Positions 18,755 to 27,172 are shown, numbered from the stretch's first letter. The stretch is 41,530 bases of DNA from Zavarzinia sp. (GCA_025869435.1 JAOZVS010000134.1:1-41530), one strand, 5' to 3'. Notes: a model not told the origin generated them from the letters alone. Translations and numbers: made by a program.

Positions 18755-18771
18755 TGCGCCAATTTGGCGCA
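18755..18771. promoter_or_regulatory. 17-bp perfect palindrome, NtrC-site-like
   Basis: TGCGCCAATTTGGCGCA is a perfect dyad (8+1+8). It has the size and layout of NtrC sites (TGCACC-N5-GGTGCA), differing by one compensated base in each half. It lies 22 bases before the ATG of the next gene, closer than usual for an activator, so repression or another regulator is possible. Confidence 0.5.
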
Positions 18772-18793
18772 AAATAACCCCACGGCACCATCC

Positions 18794-20116
18794 ATGCTGC
18801 AACTGGCCTTTGTTCTGATCGGTCCCCAAGCCTTCCGGTCACGGTGGTTCGTCATCGTGATCGCGGGCGGGCTTCTCGCTCTCCTGGTCGTGCTTCTGCC
18901 CACCCTCGACCTTTTCGCCGGTCTCCTCGGCCCGGCGCGGGTCGCGCTGGGCCTTTTATTCGTCGCCCATGGCCTGCTGGCCCTGCCCGCCCTTGCCGAG
19001 GGTGGCTTTTCCTCGCGCCGGCTGCTCGATCTGGCCAAGGCCGGCGGTTTCCTGCTGCTGGGCGTGCTCTTGCTGGTGCCGTCCCTATGGAGTCCGCTGG
19101 CGATGGCGCTCCTGTTCGGCGCCGCCTTCGCCCTGGACGGACTGACACGGGCGGCGACGGCGATTCTGGTGCGATTCGCCGGCTGGACCATCGTCGTCGG
19201 TTGCGGCCTGCTGGAAATCGTCTTCGCCGTGGTGATCATCGCCGGCTGGCCGCTGCCCCGGACCGAGGCGATCCCGCTCGGCGTCGGCCTGCTGCTCGGC
19301 CTGTCGGCCTGGCTGATGATCCAGCTAGGCCTGATGCTGCGCACCCTCGAGGACGAGGCGGCGATCCTGAACCTGCCGATCTTCGCCGGGCGCGGCTGGT
19401 ACGAGCACGCCCCGGTGCTGATCGGCGAGGACCCGCCCATGGCGCCCGATCAACCGCCCCTGACCGTCCATATCTGGACTCCCGCCGGTGCCGCCGACAA
19501 GCCGGAGCGACTGCTGCTGATCGACCGCTATGTCGCGGCGGTCGACGCCAATGGCGAGGTCTCGACGGGACATTCCGCGCTGGAAGTCGCGCCGGACGTC
19601 TACATCAGCCATTACCCCTCGATCGATCTGAAAGCCTCCGCCGGGGCGGCGGTGCTGCATTCGGGCGCGCACAACAACATGGCGGGCAGCTTTCAGCCGT
19701 CCTATGCCGCCGAAAGCGCCGATTGGTGCGAGGCCGATGCCCATGTCGAGATCCGGCGCTACAGCCCCCGGCGGCTGCGCGCCTTCTGGATCGGCTACCG
19801 CCAGGACAGCACCTATAATCTGACCGCCCGCAACTGCTCGACCGTGGTCGCATCCGCCCTCGACGCCGCGCTCGAATCGGTGCTGACCTGTCGCCGGCCC
19901 TGGCTCGGCCTCCTGAAACTGCTGCTGAACCCCGATCTGTGGGCGGCCGCCTGGGTGCGCAGCCACGCCATGTCGGGGACATGGACGCCGGGCCTCGTCC
20001 TCGATTACGCGCGGGCCCTGTCGCGCGTGGTCGATCAGCGCGATATGTCCTGGGGCGAACGGCTCCGGGGTTTTCTGTCCCGCGCCCCGCGCTCTGGCAA
20101 GGCTGTTCCCCTATGA
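18794..20116 (+). CDS. Multi-pass membrane protein (HdeD/DUF308-like) fused to a predicted permuted papain-like domain
   Basis: This is a 440-aa protein. Residues about 12-185 contain around six hydrophobic segments with the pattern of HdeD/DUF308 proteins. Residues about 210-390 form a soluble domain with GHSALEV (His260) and ARNCSTVVASALDAAL (Cys348). A His before a Cys, each in such a context, is what circularly permuted papain-like enzymes (YiiX/LRAT/PPPDE types) show. The catalytic assignment is my inference. A TTG at 18764 is in frame, but it lies inside the palindrome, so I chose the ATG. The stop overlaps the start of the MFS gene. Confidence 0.6.
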   Translation: MLQLAFVLIGPQAFRSRWFVIVIAGGLLALLVVLLPTLDLFAGLLGPARVALGLLFVAHGLLALPALAEGGFSSRRLLDLAKAGGFLLLGVLLLVPSLWSPLAMALLFGAAFALDGLTRAATAILVRFAGWTIVVGCGLLEIVFAVVIIAGWPLPRTEAIPLGVGLLLGLSAWLMIQLGLMLRTLEDEAAILNLPIFAGRGWYEHAPVLIGEDPPMAPDQPPLTVHIWTPAGAADKPERLLLIDRYVAAVDANGEVSTGHSALEVAPDVYISHYPSIDLKASAGAAVLHSGAHNNMAGSFQPSYAAESADWCEADAHVEIRRYSPRRLRAFWIGYRQDSTYNLTARNCSTVVASALDAALESVLTCRRPWLGLLKLLLNPDLWAAAWVRSHAMSGTWTPGLVLDYARALSRVVDQRDMSWGERLRGFLSRAPRSGKAVPL

Positions 20117-21252
20117 ATCTGTTCTCGCGTGGGGCCGTCATCATGACGGCGATGATGTTCGGCCTGACCTACAGCCTGAGCACGGCGCTGATCGCCCTCG
20201 ATCTCGCGGCCCGGGGCCTGAGCGAGACGATGATCGGCGCCAATGTCGCCATGCACGCGGTCGGCGTCCTCGTCACCGCCCTCGTGCTGCCGCGCATCGT
20301 CGCCCGCTTCGGTGCCCGCCGCCTCGTCATCGGGGCGCTGGTCCTGGCCGCAATCGTGTTGATGAGCTTCCCGGCCCTGCCCTTCGTCTGGCTGTGGTTT
20401 CCCTTGCGCATCGTGCTCGGCGCCTCGTCCGAAATTCTGTTCGTCCTGTCCGAGACCTGGACCAACAGCCTCAGCACCGAGGACAGCCGGGCGCGCTGGA
20501 TGGCGGGCTATACCGCCGCGATCTCGATCGGCTTCGCCCTTGGCCCCGTCATCCTGTCGGTGATCGGCACCGGCGGCTTCGCCCCCTATGCGACGGGCGC
20601 CGTCATCGCCCTGGCCGCCGCCGGCCTCGTCGCCTCGCCGAAAGTCACCGCCCCGGTGTTCGACGAGCCGTCCGTGGGCAATCCGCTCTATTTCATCCGG
20701 CTGGCGCCCATCGCCATTTCGGCGACCGTGCTCAACGCCGCGATCGAGGTCGCCGGCCTGTCCTTCCTCGCGCTATACGCCGTCTCGCTGGGCTGGGCGG
20801 AAGATAACGCCACCCGCCTGATGTCCTGCATGATGATCGGCGCGATCGTGCTGCAACTGCCCATCGGCTGGCTGGGCGACAAGCTGGACCGGACGAGGTT
20901 CACCGCCGCCCTCGCCCTGCTGTCCATGCTCGGCGCCCTCGCCTGGCCCTTCGCGCTCGGCAGCGAGATCGCGACCTATGCCCTGCTGTTCGTCTGGGGC
21001 GGCACTTTCGTCGGCATCTACACGATGATGCTGACCATCGTCGGCAGCCGCTTCAAGGGCGCCGAACTCGTCGGCATCTATGCCACCATGGGGCTGGTCT
21101 GGGGTGTCGGGGCGCTGGCCGGCCCGCTGCTGGCCGGGCTGGCGATGGAGAATTTCACCCATGGCCTCGCCTATTTCGCGGCGGCGGCCTGCGGGATCTT
21201 CTTCCTCGCGGTGACCTTCTGGCCGGGTCAGCGCGCCCAGATATCGGACTGA
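20113..21252 (+). CDS. MFS transporter
   Basis: This is a 379-aa major facilitator protein of about 12 hydrophobic segments. It shows loop motifs such as LPRIVARFGARRLVIG after the second or third helix and the half-repeat equivalent GWLGDKLDRTRF. It resembles the YcaD/sugar-efflux-like MFS groups; the substrate cannot be told. The ATG overlaps the stop of the DUF308-like gene (ATGA), so the two form an operon. Its 3' end overlaps the convergent solute-binding-protein gene by 25 bases. Confidence 0.85.
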   Translation: MNLFSRGAVIMTAMMFGLTYSLSTALIALDLAARGLSETMIGANVAMHAVGVLVTALVLPRIVARFGARRLVIGALVLAAIVLMSFPALPFVWLWFPLRIVLGASSEILFVLSETWTNSLSTEDSRARWMAGYTAAISIGFALGPVILSVIGTGGFAPYATGAVIALAAAGLVASPKVTAPVFDEPSVGNPLYFIRLAPIAISATVLNAAIEVAGLSFLALYAVSLGWAEDNATRLMSCMMIGAIVLQLPIGWLGDKLDRTRFTAALALLSMLGALAWPFALGSEIATYALLFVWGGTFVGIYTMMLTIVGSRFKGAELVGIYATMGLVWGVGALAGPLLAGLAMENFTHGLAYFAAAACGIFFLAVTFWPGQRAQISD

Positions 21253-22103
21253 AGCAGATAGTCCCGCGTCGAGCGGTCGAGGGGATAGACCATCACGCCG
21301 TCGCGGCCGAACCACTTGTCGTGGATCTCCATGTAGCGGCCGCGATAATCGGCAAGCCCCCGGGTGAGGCCGATGATCGTCGCATTGACGAAATCGCGCC
21401 AGGCGCTGTCGTCCTGCGGCAGCACGCAGGCCATGGCCTCATTGCCCAGCGGCTCGGTCCGGGGCAGCAGGACGACGCTGCGCCCCGGCTCGAGCTTGCG
21501 CGACAGGCCGAGCAGGATGATGCCGATATTGGCGACACCCTGCACCTCGCCCCGGGTGAGCGCGCCGAAGGCCGCGTCCATGGTCGGATAGGATCTGGTG
21601 CGAATGCCGGGCAGGGTCTGGTTGAGGATATCGCCGGTGGTGGTGCCTTCGGCGATGCCGACCACCATGTCCTTCACCTCGGGCACGGTCCGCAGCGTGT
21701 CGCGGAAGGCGAGGACCCTTGTGCCATCGCGAAAGAAGGGGACGGAGAAATCGACGGTCTTTTCCCGCTCCCAGGTCGGCGTCGTGATTTCGCAGACGAT
21801 GTCGAGTTCGCCGCCCGCGACCCGCTGCAAGCGGTCGGCCGGGGTGACGACCGACAGTTCGACCCGGACCGGCCGGTCCAGCCGGGCCTCGGCCGCCGCG
21901 CGGATCTCCTCGATCAGGTCGACGGAAAAACCCGTGAGACGGCCATCCTCGCCGGCATAGGCGAAGGGCACGGCATCGGCCCTTGTGCCGGCGTGGATGA
22001 CGCCGCTTTCGCCGATGCGGGACAGGACATCCGCCTGCGCCGGCGTGATCAGGCCAGAGGCGGCAAGTGCGGCGACGAGGGCGAAACCCGGCATTCTGAT
22101 CAC
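21228..22103 (-). CDS. Polar amino-acid-type periplasmic solute-binding protein
   Basis: This is a 291-aa family 3 solute-binding protein. A signal peptide (MPGFALVAALAASGL, cleaved near AQA) precedes the PBPb fold, with GRLTGFSVDLIEEI, GGELDIVCEITTPTWEREK and the hinge regions. The GTG at 22103 has GAAGG 7 bases upstream, whereas the ATG three codons later has poor spacing; upstream frame extensions lack a signal peptide. It is divergent from, and homologous to, the solute-binding half of the next gene. It probably feeds the same membrane components. No dedicated ATPase gene is present. Confidence 0.85.
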   Translation of the reverse strand: MIRMPGFALVAALAASGLITPAQADVLSRIGESGVIHAGTRADAVPFAYAGEDGRLTGFSVDLIEEIRAAAEARLDRPVRVELSVVTPADRLQRVAGGELDIVCEITTPTWEREKTVDFSVPFFRDGTRVLAFRDTLRTVPEVKDMVVGIAEGTTTGDILNQTLPGIRTRSYPTMDAAFGALTRGEVQGVANIGIILLGLSRKLEPGRSVVLLPRTEPLGNEAMACVLPQDDSAWRDFVNATIIGLTRGLADYRGRYMEIHDKWFGRDGVMVYPLDRSTRDYLLQSDIWAR

Positions 22104-22131
22104 GGTGAAACCTTCACGCTGCCCCGCTACG

Positions 22132-22147
22132 AAATTGGTGCCAATTT
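22132..22147. promoter_or_regulatory. Dyad in the divergent intergenic region of the solute-binding genes
   Basis: AAATTGG-TG-CCAATTT is a 7+2+7 inverted repeat in the 112-base gap between the two divergent solute-binding genes. Its right half continues as GCCAATTTGG, a 10-mer shared with the palindrome at 18755-18771. It is a candidate operator for both genes. Confidence 0.5.
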
Positions 22148-22215
22148 GGGGGATAATTGTTGATAAATTACCGCGATCCTTTCCGCCAGTCCTAACCCAT
22201 TTCCGGGAAACCTCC

Positions 22216-23772
22216 TTGTCGCGCATCCTTCCGGCTCTTCTTCTCTGGCTGCCGATCGTCCTCGGTCTGGCTGCCGCGCCGGCAAGGGCCGACACGCTGG
22301 CGGATATCCGCGCCCGGGGCGAAATGATCGCCGGGGTGAAGGCGGATTACGAACCCTTCGGTTACCGGGGAGCGACCGGGGATATCATCGGTTTCGACGC
22401 CGATGTCGCGGCGGATCTTGCCGCCGCCATCGGGGTTCCCGTCCGGCTGGTCGCGGTCACCAGCGCCAATCGCCTGCAGAAACTGGCCGCGGGCGAGATC
22501 GACGTGGTGGTCGCCACCCTGGGCGACACGATCGACCGCCGCCGCCTCGTCCGCATGATCGAGCCCGGCTATTACGGCGGCGGCGCCAGCGTGCTGCTGC
22601 CGGGTGATAGCCCGATTCGCGACTGGGCCGCCTTGCGCGGCGCCCCCCTTTGCGCCGTGCAGGGGGCGCTGTGGAACCGCCTCGCCGCCGCCCGCCTGCT
22701 GGCCGACATCCGCGCCTTCGGCAATCCGCGCGACGCGGAACTCGCGCTGCGCGACCGGGCCTGCGCCGGCTGGCTTTACGACGAGGCGGCCTTGCAGCAC
22801 CGGCTGGCCAGCGGCGACTGGCCGGGCTACCGCCTGCTGCCCGCCGATTTCGTCGCCCCCTGGGCGATCGCGGTCGCCGGCGAAGGTCCCCTGGCCCGGC
22901 TGTTCGACGAAACCGTGGCCGGCTGGCTGCGCGATGGTCATCTGCTGGCGCTGGAGGAAAAATGGCGTCTGCCGCCCTCCACCTATCTGCGGGAGGCCGG
23001 GCGCCTGTGGTCGGCGAAGGGGCCGGACGGTCAATGGCGCTGCCGCCGCGAGGGCGACGCCCCCTGGCCCGCCGAATGCCGCGACCTCAACCTGATCGAG
23101 GCGCAGGACCTGCGCGGTATCGGCGCCGCCATTCTGTCACTGCGCGACGATCTCGGCATCGACCTGACACCCTTCTACGATCCCTACAGCCGTGACCTGT
23201 TCCTGCGCGCCCTGGCGACCACCGCCCTGCTGGCCGTGCTGGTGGTCATCGGCAGCCTGATCACCGGCATTTGCGGCGCCCTGGCCCTGCGCTGGCGCCT
23301 GCCCCTGCTCACGCCCCTGGTCGGCGGGGTGCTGACGGGCCTGCGCATGACGCCGCCCCTGTTGCAGCTCTATCTCGTCTTCTTCGGTCTTGGCGGCGTC
23401 ATCGCTGCGCAAGGGGTGACGCTGGGCGCGCTCGCCGCCGCGGTGATCGTCCTCTCGCTCTATGCCGGGGCTGCCAATGCGGTGGCGCTGGCGGAAGCGG
23501 CGGCCGCCATCCCATCCGGGGGCGACCGGCGGCGCCGCATCGTCGCCCTCGCCTATCCGGCCGTCATGGGCAGCTGCATCAACATCGTGAAGGCGACGGC
23601 GATGGCGAGCGCCATCGCCGTGCCGGAACTGGTCCATGCCAGCACCGCGATCATCACCGATTACGGCAATGGCGGCGTGATGATGAATATCCTGCTCGGC
23701 TGCTATGTCGTCCTCGTTCTCGTCGTGGTGCAGGGTTTCACCCTCTTCGAGCGCAAGGTTCTGCGGCGATGA
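22216..23772 (+). CDS. Solute-binding domain fused to ABC-type permease
   Basis: This is a 518-aa fusion. A signal-anchor-like N-terminus (residues 1-26) is followed by a family 3 solute-binding domain (about 27-260) with GDIIGFDADVAADLAAAIG. Next comes a short region with two cysteines (Cys276, Cys288), then an amino-acid-type permease domain (about 330-518) with LRMTPPLLQLYLVFFGLGG. The EAA coupling loop (AEAAAAIPSGGDRRRR) lacks the normal glycine spacing. The only start that keeps the signal segment is TTG at 22216, behind GGGAA. The stop overlaps the next ATG. No ATPase subunit is encoded nearby. Confidence 0.82.
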   Translation: MSRILPALLLWLPIVLGLAAAPARADTLADIRARGEMIAGVKADYEPFGYRGATGDIIGFDADVAADLAAAIGVPVRLVAVTSANRLQKLAAGEIDVVVATLGDTIDRRRLVRMIEPGYYGGGASVLLPGDSPIRDWAALRGAPLCAVQGALWNRLAAARLLADIRAFGNPRDAELALRDRACAGWLYDEAALQHRLASGDWPGYRLLPADFVAPWAIAVAGEGPLARLFDETVAGWLRDGHLLALEEKWRLPPSTYLREAGRLWSAKGPDGQWRCRREGDAPWPAECRDLNLIEAQDLRGIGAAILSLRDDLGIDLTPFYDPYSRDLFLRALATTALLAVLVVIGSLITGICGALALRWRLPLLTPLVGGVLTGLRMTPPLLQLYLVFFGLGGVIAAQGVTLGALAAAVIVLSLYAGAANAVALAEAAAAIPSGGDRRRRIVALAYPAVMGSCINIVKATAMASAIAVPELVHASTAIITDYGNGGVMMNILLGCYVVLVLVVVQGFTLFERKVLRR

Positions 23773-24923
23773 GCGCGGGCGACATCCTGGCCCTGCTGCT
23801 GACCTGGACGCCGTTCCTCGCCCTCGGCTTTCTGTGGAACATATTGATTTCGCTGGTCTCCATGGCGATCGGCACGCCGCTGGGCTTCGGTCTCGCCCGC
23901 CTGCGGCTGTCGGGCTCGCGCATCGGCGCCGGCCTGACCGCCGCCGCGCGCCTGCCGCCGACCTTCGTGCTGATCTATTACCTCGCCTATGTCCTGCCGA
24001 CCGAGATCGTCATTTCCGGTTACAGCCTCGGCCTGCCGGGCTGGCTGAAGGCCTCCCTCGCCCTGTCGGTCGCGGTCGCCGGCTTCGTCTCGGACAACGC
24101 GCTGTCCGCGCTGCGCCACCATAAAAGGGGCGAGCGGGTGGAGGCGCTCTATTTCATTCCGGCCTGGACGACCTATTTCCTGATCATCGTCATGGCCTCC
24201 TCCACCGCTTCGGTGATCGGCGTGCCGGAAATCGTCCAGCGCGCCAACACGGTCATCGCCGCCGTGGGCGAACCTTCGGCGACGCTCTGGGTCTATCTCT
24301 ATGCCATGCTGTGGTTCCTCGGCTTCTGCTGGCCGCTGGCCCGGCTGATGAGCCATATCCGCGCTCGCCTGGGCCGGCGCGCCGGCTCGCAGGCCGGGCG
24401 ACAGGTGCCACTGGCGGACCGGGGCGGTTTCGCCGAACTCAATCTGATCATCCTGCCGGACGGGGAACTGCCCATGGCCGCCGACATCATCCTGGAAAAG
24501 CGCTTCGACATCGCCCCGGAGCTTGCCTCGATCGCGACGATCCAGGCCGAGATCGAGGCGGCGGCGGAAGACATCCTGCCCCCCGGCGCCGTCTTCAAGC
24601 TGACCATGGCGGTCGAGGAACTGGTGACCAATGCCGTCCTGCACGGCGGCTGCGGCAACCAGCCCATCGGCATCGGCATCCTGGTCGATCCGCGCTGCGT
24701 GACGGTGGAACTGAGCGACGCCGGCACCGCCTTCGATCCGTTCCGGGAAGCACCGCCGCCCGATCTCGACGCGGCGCTGGAGGACCGCCAGATCGGCGGC
24801 CTCGGCATCCATCTGGTCGGGCGCATGGTCGACCGGGCCTATTACCACCGGATCGGCGAGCGGAACCACGTCCGTCTCGTCATGCTGCGGCCGGGCGTCG
24901 CCAGCGACGGGATCACGCCGTGA
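23769..24923 (+). CDS. ABC-type permease fused to an RsbW-like GHKL kinase domain
   Basis: This is a 384-aa protein. Residues 1-200 form a polar-amino-acid permease domain (FLWNILISLVSMAIGTPLGF, AARLPPTFVLIYYLAYVLP). After a basic linker, residues about 236-380 form an RsbW/SpoIIAB-type GHKL ATPase domain. The N-box is VEELVTNAVLHGG (Glu284, Asn288), the G1 box SDAGTAFDP (Asp317, Gly319) and the G2 box IGGLGIHLVGRM (Gly343-Gly346). The kinase motifs are intact, but the permease EAA loop is not recognisable. An ATG at 24474 with GGGGAA upstream could also give a free kinase. It overlaps both neighbours (ATGA, GTGA), so it is in one operon with the phosphatase. Confidence 0.82.
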   Translation: MSAGDILALLLTWTPFLALGFLWNILISLVSMAIGTPLGFGLARLRLSGSRIGAGLTAAARLPPTFVLIYYLAYVLPTEIVISGYSLGLPGWLKASLALSVAVAGFVSDNALSALRHHKRGERVEALYFIPAWTTYFLIIVMASSTASVIGVPEIVQRANTVIAAVGEPSATLWVYLYAMLWFLGFCWPLARLMSHIRARLGRRAGSQAGRQVPLADRGGFAELNLIILPDGELPMAADIILEKRFDIAPELASIATIQAEIEAAAEDILPPGAVFKLTMAVEELVTNAVLHGGCGNQPIGIGILVDPRCVTVELSDAGTAFDPFREAPPPDLDAALEDRQIGGLGIHLVGRMVDRAYYHRIGERNHVRLVMLRPGVASDGITP

Positions 24924-26845
24924 CCCTGACCCGGCGCCTCGTCCTGATGGTGGCGGCCTGCATCGCCCTCGCCATCCTCGCCATCAGCCTCGTCTTCGGC
25001 GGTCTCGGCCGCCGCGCCCTGATCGCCCAGGCGGAAGGTCAGGCCCAGGCCGTCGCCCGCATCGTCGCGGAAAGCGCACGGCTCACCGAAATCTCGCTGG
25101 AGGAAATGCGCAACGTCCTCCTCGACGATCTCGCCACCCTCGCCTTCGCCATCGCCAACACGAACGAGGCGGAAGGCACCGAGATCGGCACGCGGCTGGC
25201 CGAGATCGTCGCCCGGGGCAATCTGTCGTCGATCTGGCTGGTCGATAACGAGCTTCACGTCCTCGCCCATTCGATCGGCGATTACGGTGCCATCATCAAG
25301 GGCGAAAGCCTGCCGCCGGCCCTGCCCGGCGAAGCCCTGACGGCGTTGACCAGCGGCAAGCGCTTCAGCTTGGCCCTGGGCGGGCCGATCGACGGCATCC
25401 AATATGTCGGCGTGCGGGTCGCGGGCGGGCGGGCGCTGATCGCCGGCCAGCCGGTCACCGTCCTTGCCCCGGTGCGCGCGGCCAACAGCCTGCCCGTCCT
25501 GCTGGCCGCCCTGCTCGACCGCGACGAGATTCAGGCGATCCAGGTCTTCGACGACACGCAAGCGCTTCTGGCGCGGGTCGGCGACGGATTGCCGGCGGCG
25601 GATGTGGCGGCCGTCGCCGCCGCCACCATCGCCGGCACGGCACCGGCGTCGAGCCTGCGGCCGGCCCATCTGCTGGTCGCGGCGCCCATCCGCGATACCG
25701 CCGGCATCACCATCGGCGCGACGGTCATCGCCCTGTCGACCGCGCGGCTCGACCGGATGCTGGCCGACTATCTGCTTTACGGCGCGGTCGCGGCCAGCCT
25801 TGTCTTCGCCTTCGGCGTCGCCGCCGCCGGCCTGTTCGCGGGCCGCATCGCCCGCCCCGTCGCCGCCATGACCAGAGCCGCGACGGAGATCGACGGCCGC
25901 CGCTTCGACCCGGCCAGCCTCGACGCGCTGGCAAGGCAGGGCGACGAATTGGGCACCCTCGCCCGGGTGTTCCAGCACATGGCGATCGAGGTGCAGGCGC
26001 GCGAGGAACACCTCGAGGCCCTCGTCCGGGCGCGGACTCTCGAACTCGAACAGAAGAACGAATTGCTGGAAGCCTCGCGGCGCCGGGTCGAGGCGGAGCT
26101 GGACGCGGCGCGGTCCCTGCAGGCGGCGATCCTGCCCCAGGCCCTGCCCGTCCACCCGTCCTACGCCGGCAAGGCGACCATGGTGCCGGCCAGGGAATTG
26201 GGCGGCGATTTCTATGATTTCTTCGCCATCGACGAGCGCCACCTCGGCATCGTCATCGCCGATGTCTCGGGCAAGGGCGTGCCGGCCGCCTTCTTCATGG
26301 CGATCTCGCGCACCGTGCTGCAGTCGAGCGCGCGGGAAAACCCCTCGCCCGGGGCCTGCCTCGCCGCGGCCAACACATTGCTGTGCGCGCAGAACCCGAT
26401 GGATCTCTTCGTCACCACCTTCTACGGCATCCTCGACACAGAGACGGGCGAATTCGCCTATGCCAATGGCGGCCACAACCCGCCGCTGGTCATCCGCCGG
26501 GCGGATGGTGCCGTCACCGATCTGCCGCGCACCGCGGGCATGGCGCTTGGCGTGATGCCCGACATTCCCTATGCCGAGAAGCGCCTTCAACTCGATCCGG
26601 GCGACACGCTCTTCCTCTATACCGACGGCATATCGGAAGCGATGGACCGCGGCGGCCACGAATTCACCGAGGCCCGCCTGCGCGATGCCTTGAAGGACGC
26701 GCGGACGGAAGCCGTCGATATCGTGATTTCGGGTGTGACGGCGGCGGTCGAGCGATTCGTCGACGGGGCCGAACAATCGGACGACATCACCTGTCTGGTC
26801 GTCCGCTATATCGGCCCGCCGCCCCGTCTCGCCGCCGTGTCCTGA
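24920..26845 (+). CDS. Membrane HAMP-SpoIIE (PP2C) serine phosphatase, RsbU-like
   Basis: This is a 641-aa membrane phosphatase. TM1 spans about residues 7-29 (LVLMVAACIALAILAISLVF), followed by a roughly 250-residue periplasmic sensor region, TM2 (about 285-308), HAMP, and a coiled coil (about 365-405, ALVRARTLELEQKNELLEAS). The C-terminus is a SpoIIE-type PP2C domain. Metal-site motifs are intact: ELGGDFYDFF (Asp430), IADVSGKGVPAAF (Asp448), YTDGISEAMD (Asp569) and QSDDITC (Asp621, Asp622). It should dephosphorylate a phosphorylated STAS antagonist. The GTG start overlaps the kinase gene stop. It converges on the STAS gene with no intergenic base. Confidence 0.92.
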   Translation: MTLTRRLVLMVAACIALAILAISLVFGGLGRRALIAQAEGQAQAVARIVAESARLTEISLEEMRNVLLDDLATLAFAIANTNEAEGTEIGTRLAEIVARGNLSSIWLVDNELHVLAHSIGDYGAIIKGESLPPALPGEALTALTSGKRFSLALGGPIDGIQYVGVRVAGGRALIAGQPVTVLAPVRAANSLPVLLAALLDRDEIQAIQVFDDTQALLARVGDGLPAADVAAVAAATIAGTAPASSLRPAHLLVAAPIRDTAGITIGATVIALSTARLDRMLADYLLYGAVAASLVFAFGVAAAGLFAGRIARPVAAMTRAATEIDGRRFDPASLDALARQGDELGTLARVFQHMAIEVQAREEHLEALVRARTLELEQKNELLEASRRRVEAELDAARSLQAAILPQALPVHPSYAGKATMVPARELGGDFYDFFAIDERHLGIVIADVSGKGVPAAFFMAISRTVLQSSARENPSPGACLAAANTLLCAQNPMDLFVTTFYGILDTETGEFAYANGGHNPPLVIRRADGAVTDLPRTAGMALGVMPDIPYAEKRLQLDPGDTLFLYTDGISEAMDRGGHEFTEARLRDALKDARTEAVDIVISGVTAAVERFVDGAEQSDDITCLVVRYIGPPPRLAAVS

Positions 26846-27172
26846 TCAGAAACGGGCCAGCGCCTCGGCCCGGCTGGGCGCGACGTCGAGAATGCCGAGA
26901 AAGCCCGAAATCTCGAACACGTCGCGAATATGAGGCTGCAATCCGGCGAGAACGAAACGGCCGCCCGCCTGTTTCAGCCGTTTGGCGACCACGAGGACGA
27001 CGCGCAGCCCCGCGCTCGAAATATAGTCCAGCCGGGTGAAATCCAGCACGAAACCGCCCGCGCCGACGCGGGTGATCAGCTCGGCCTCGACAGCCGGGGA
27101 ATTGGTGCTGTCCAGCCGCCCCTGAAGGCTTGCGACGATCGCCTGTTCCACCGTCTCGAAGGTAATGCTCAT
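26846..27172 (-). CDS. STAS-domain anti-sigma-factor antagonist (RsbV/SpoIIAA-like)
   Basis: This is a 108-aa single STAS domain. The phosphorylation loop is LDYISSAGLRVVL, with Ser53 aligning with the phospho-serine of SpoIIAA/RsbV. ATG at 27172 is preceded by GGAG; longer frames upstream do not belong to the domain. By inference it is the substrate of the kinase domain encoded at 23769-24923 and of the phosphatase at 24920-26845. Its stop codon and the phosphatase stop meet in the hexamer TGATCA. Its target sigma factor or other effector is not in the window. Confidence 0.93.
   Translation of the reverse strand: MSITFETVEQAIVASLQGRLDSTNSPAVEAELITRVGAGGFVLDFTRLDYISSAGLRVVLVVAKRLKQAGGRFVLAGLQPHIRDVFEISGFLGILDVAPSRAEALARF

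Noticed and set aside
24311-24919. Upstream extension of the phosphatase frame, giving an 844-codon protein
   Set aside because: It is out of frame with the permease-kinase gene and lacks family similarity; the GTG at 24920 gives TM1 and a GTGA overlap.
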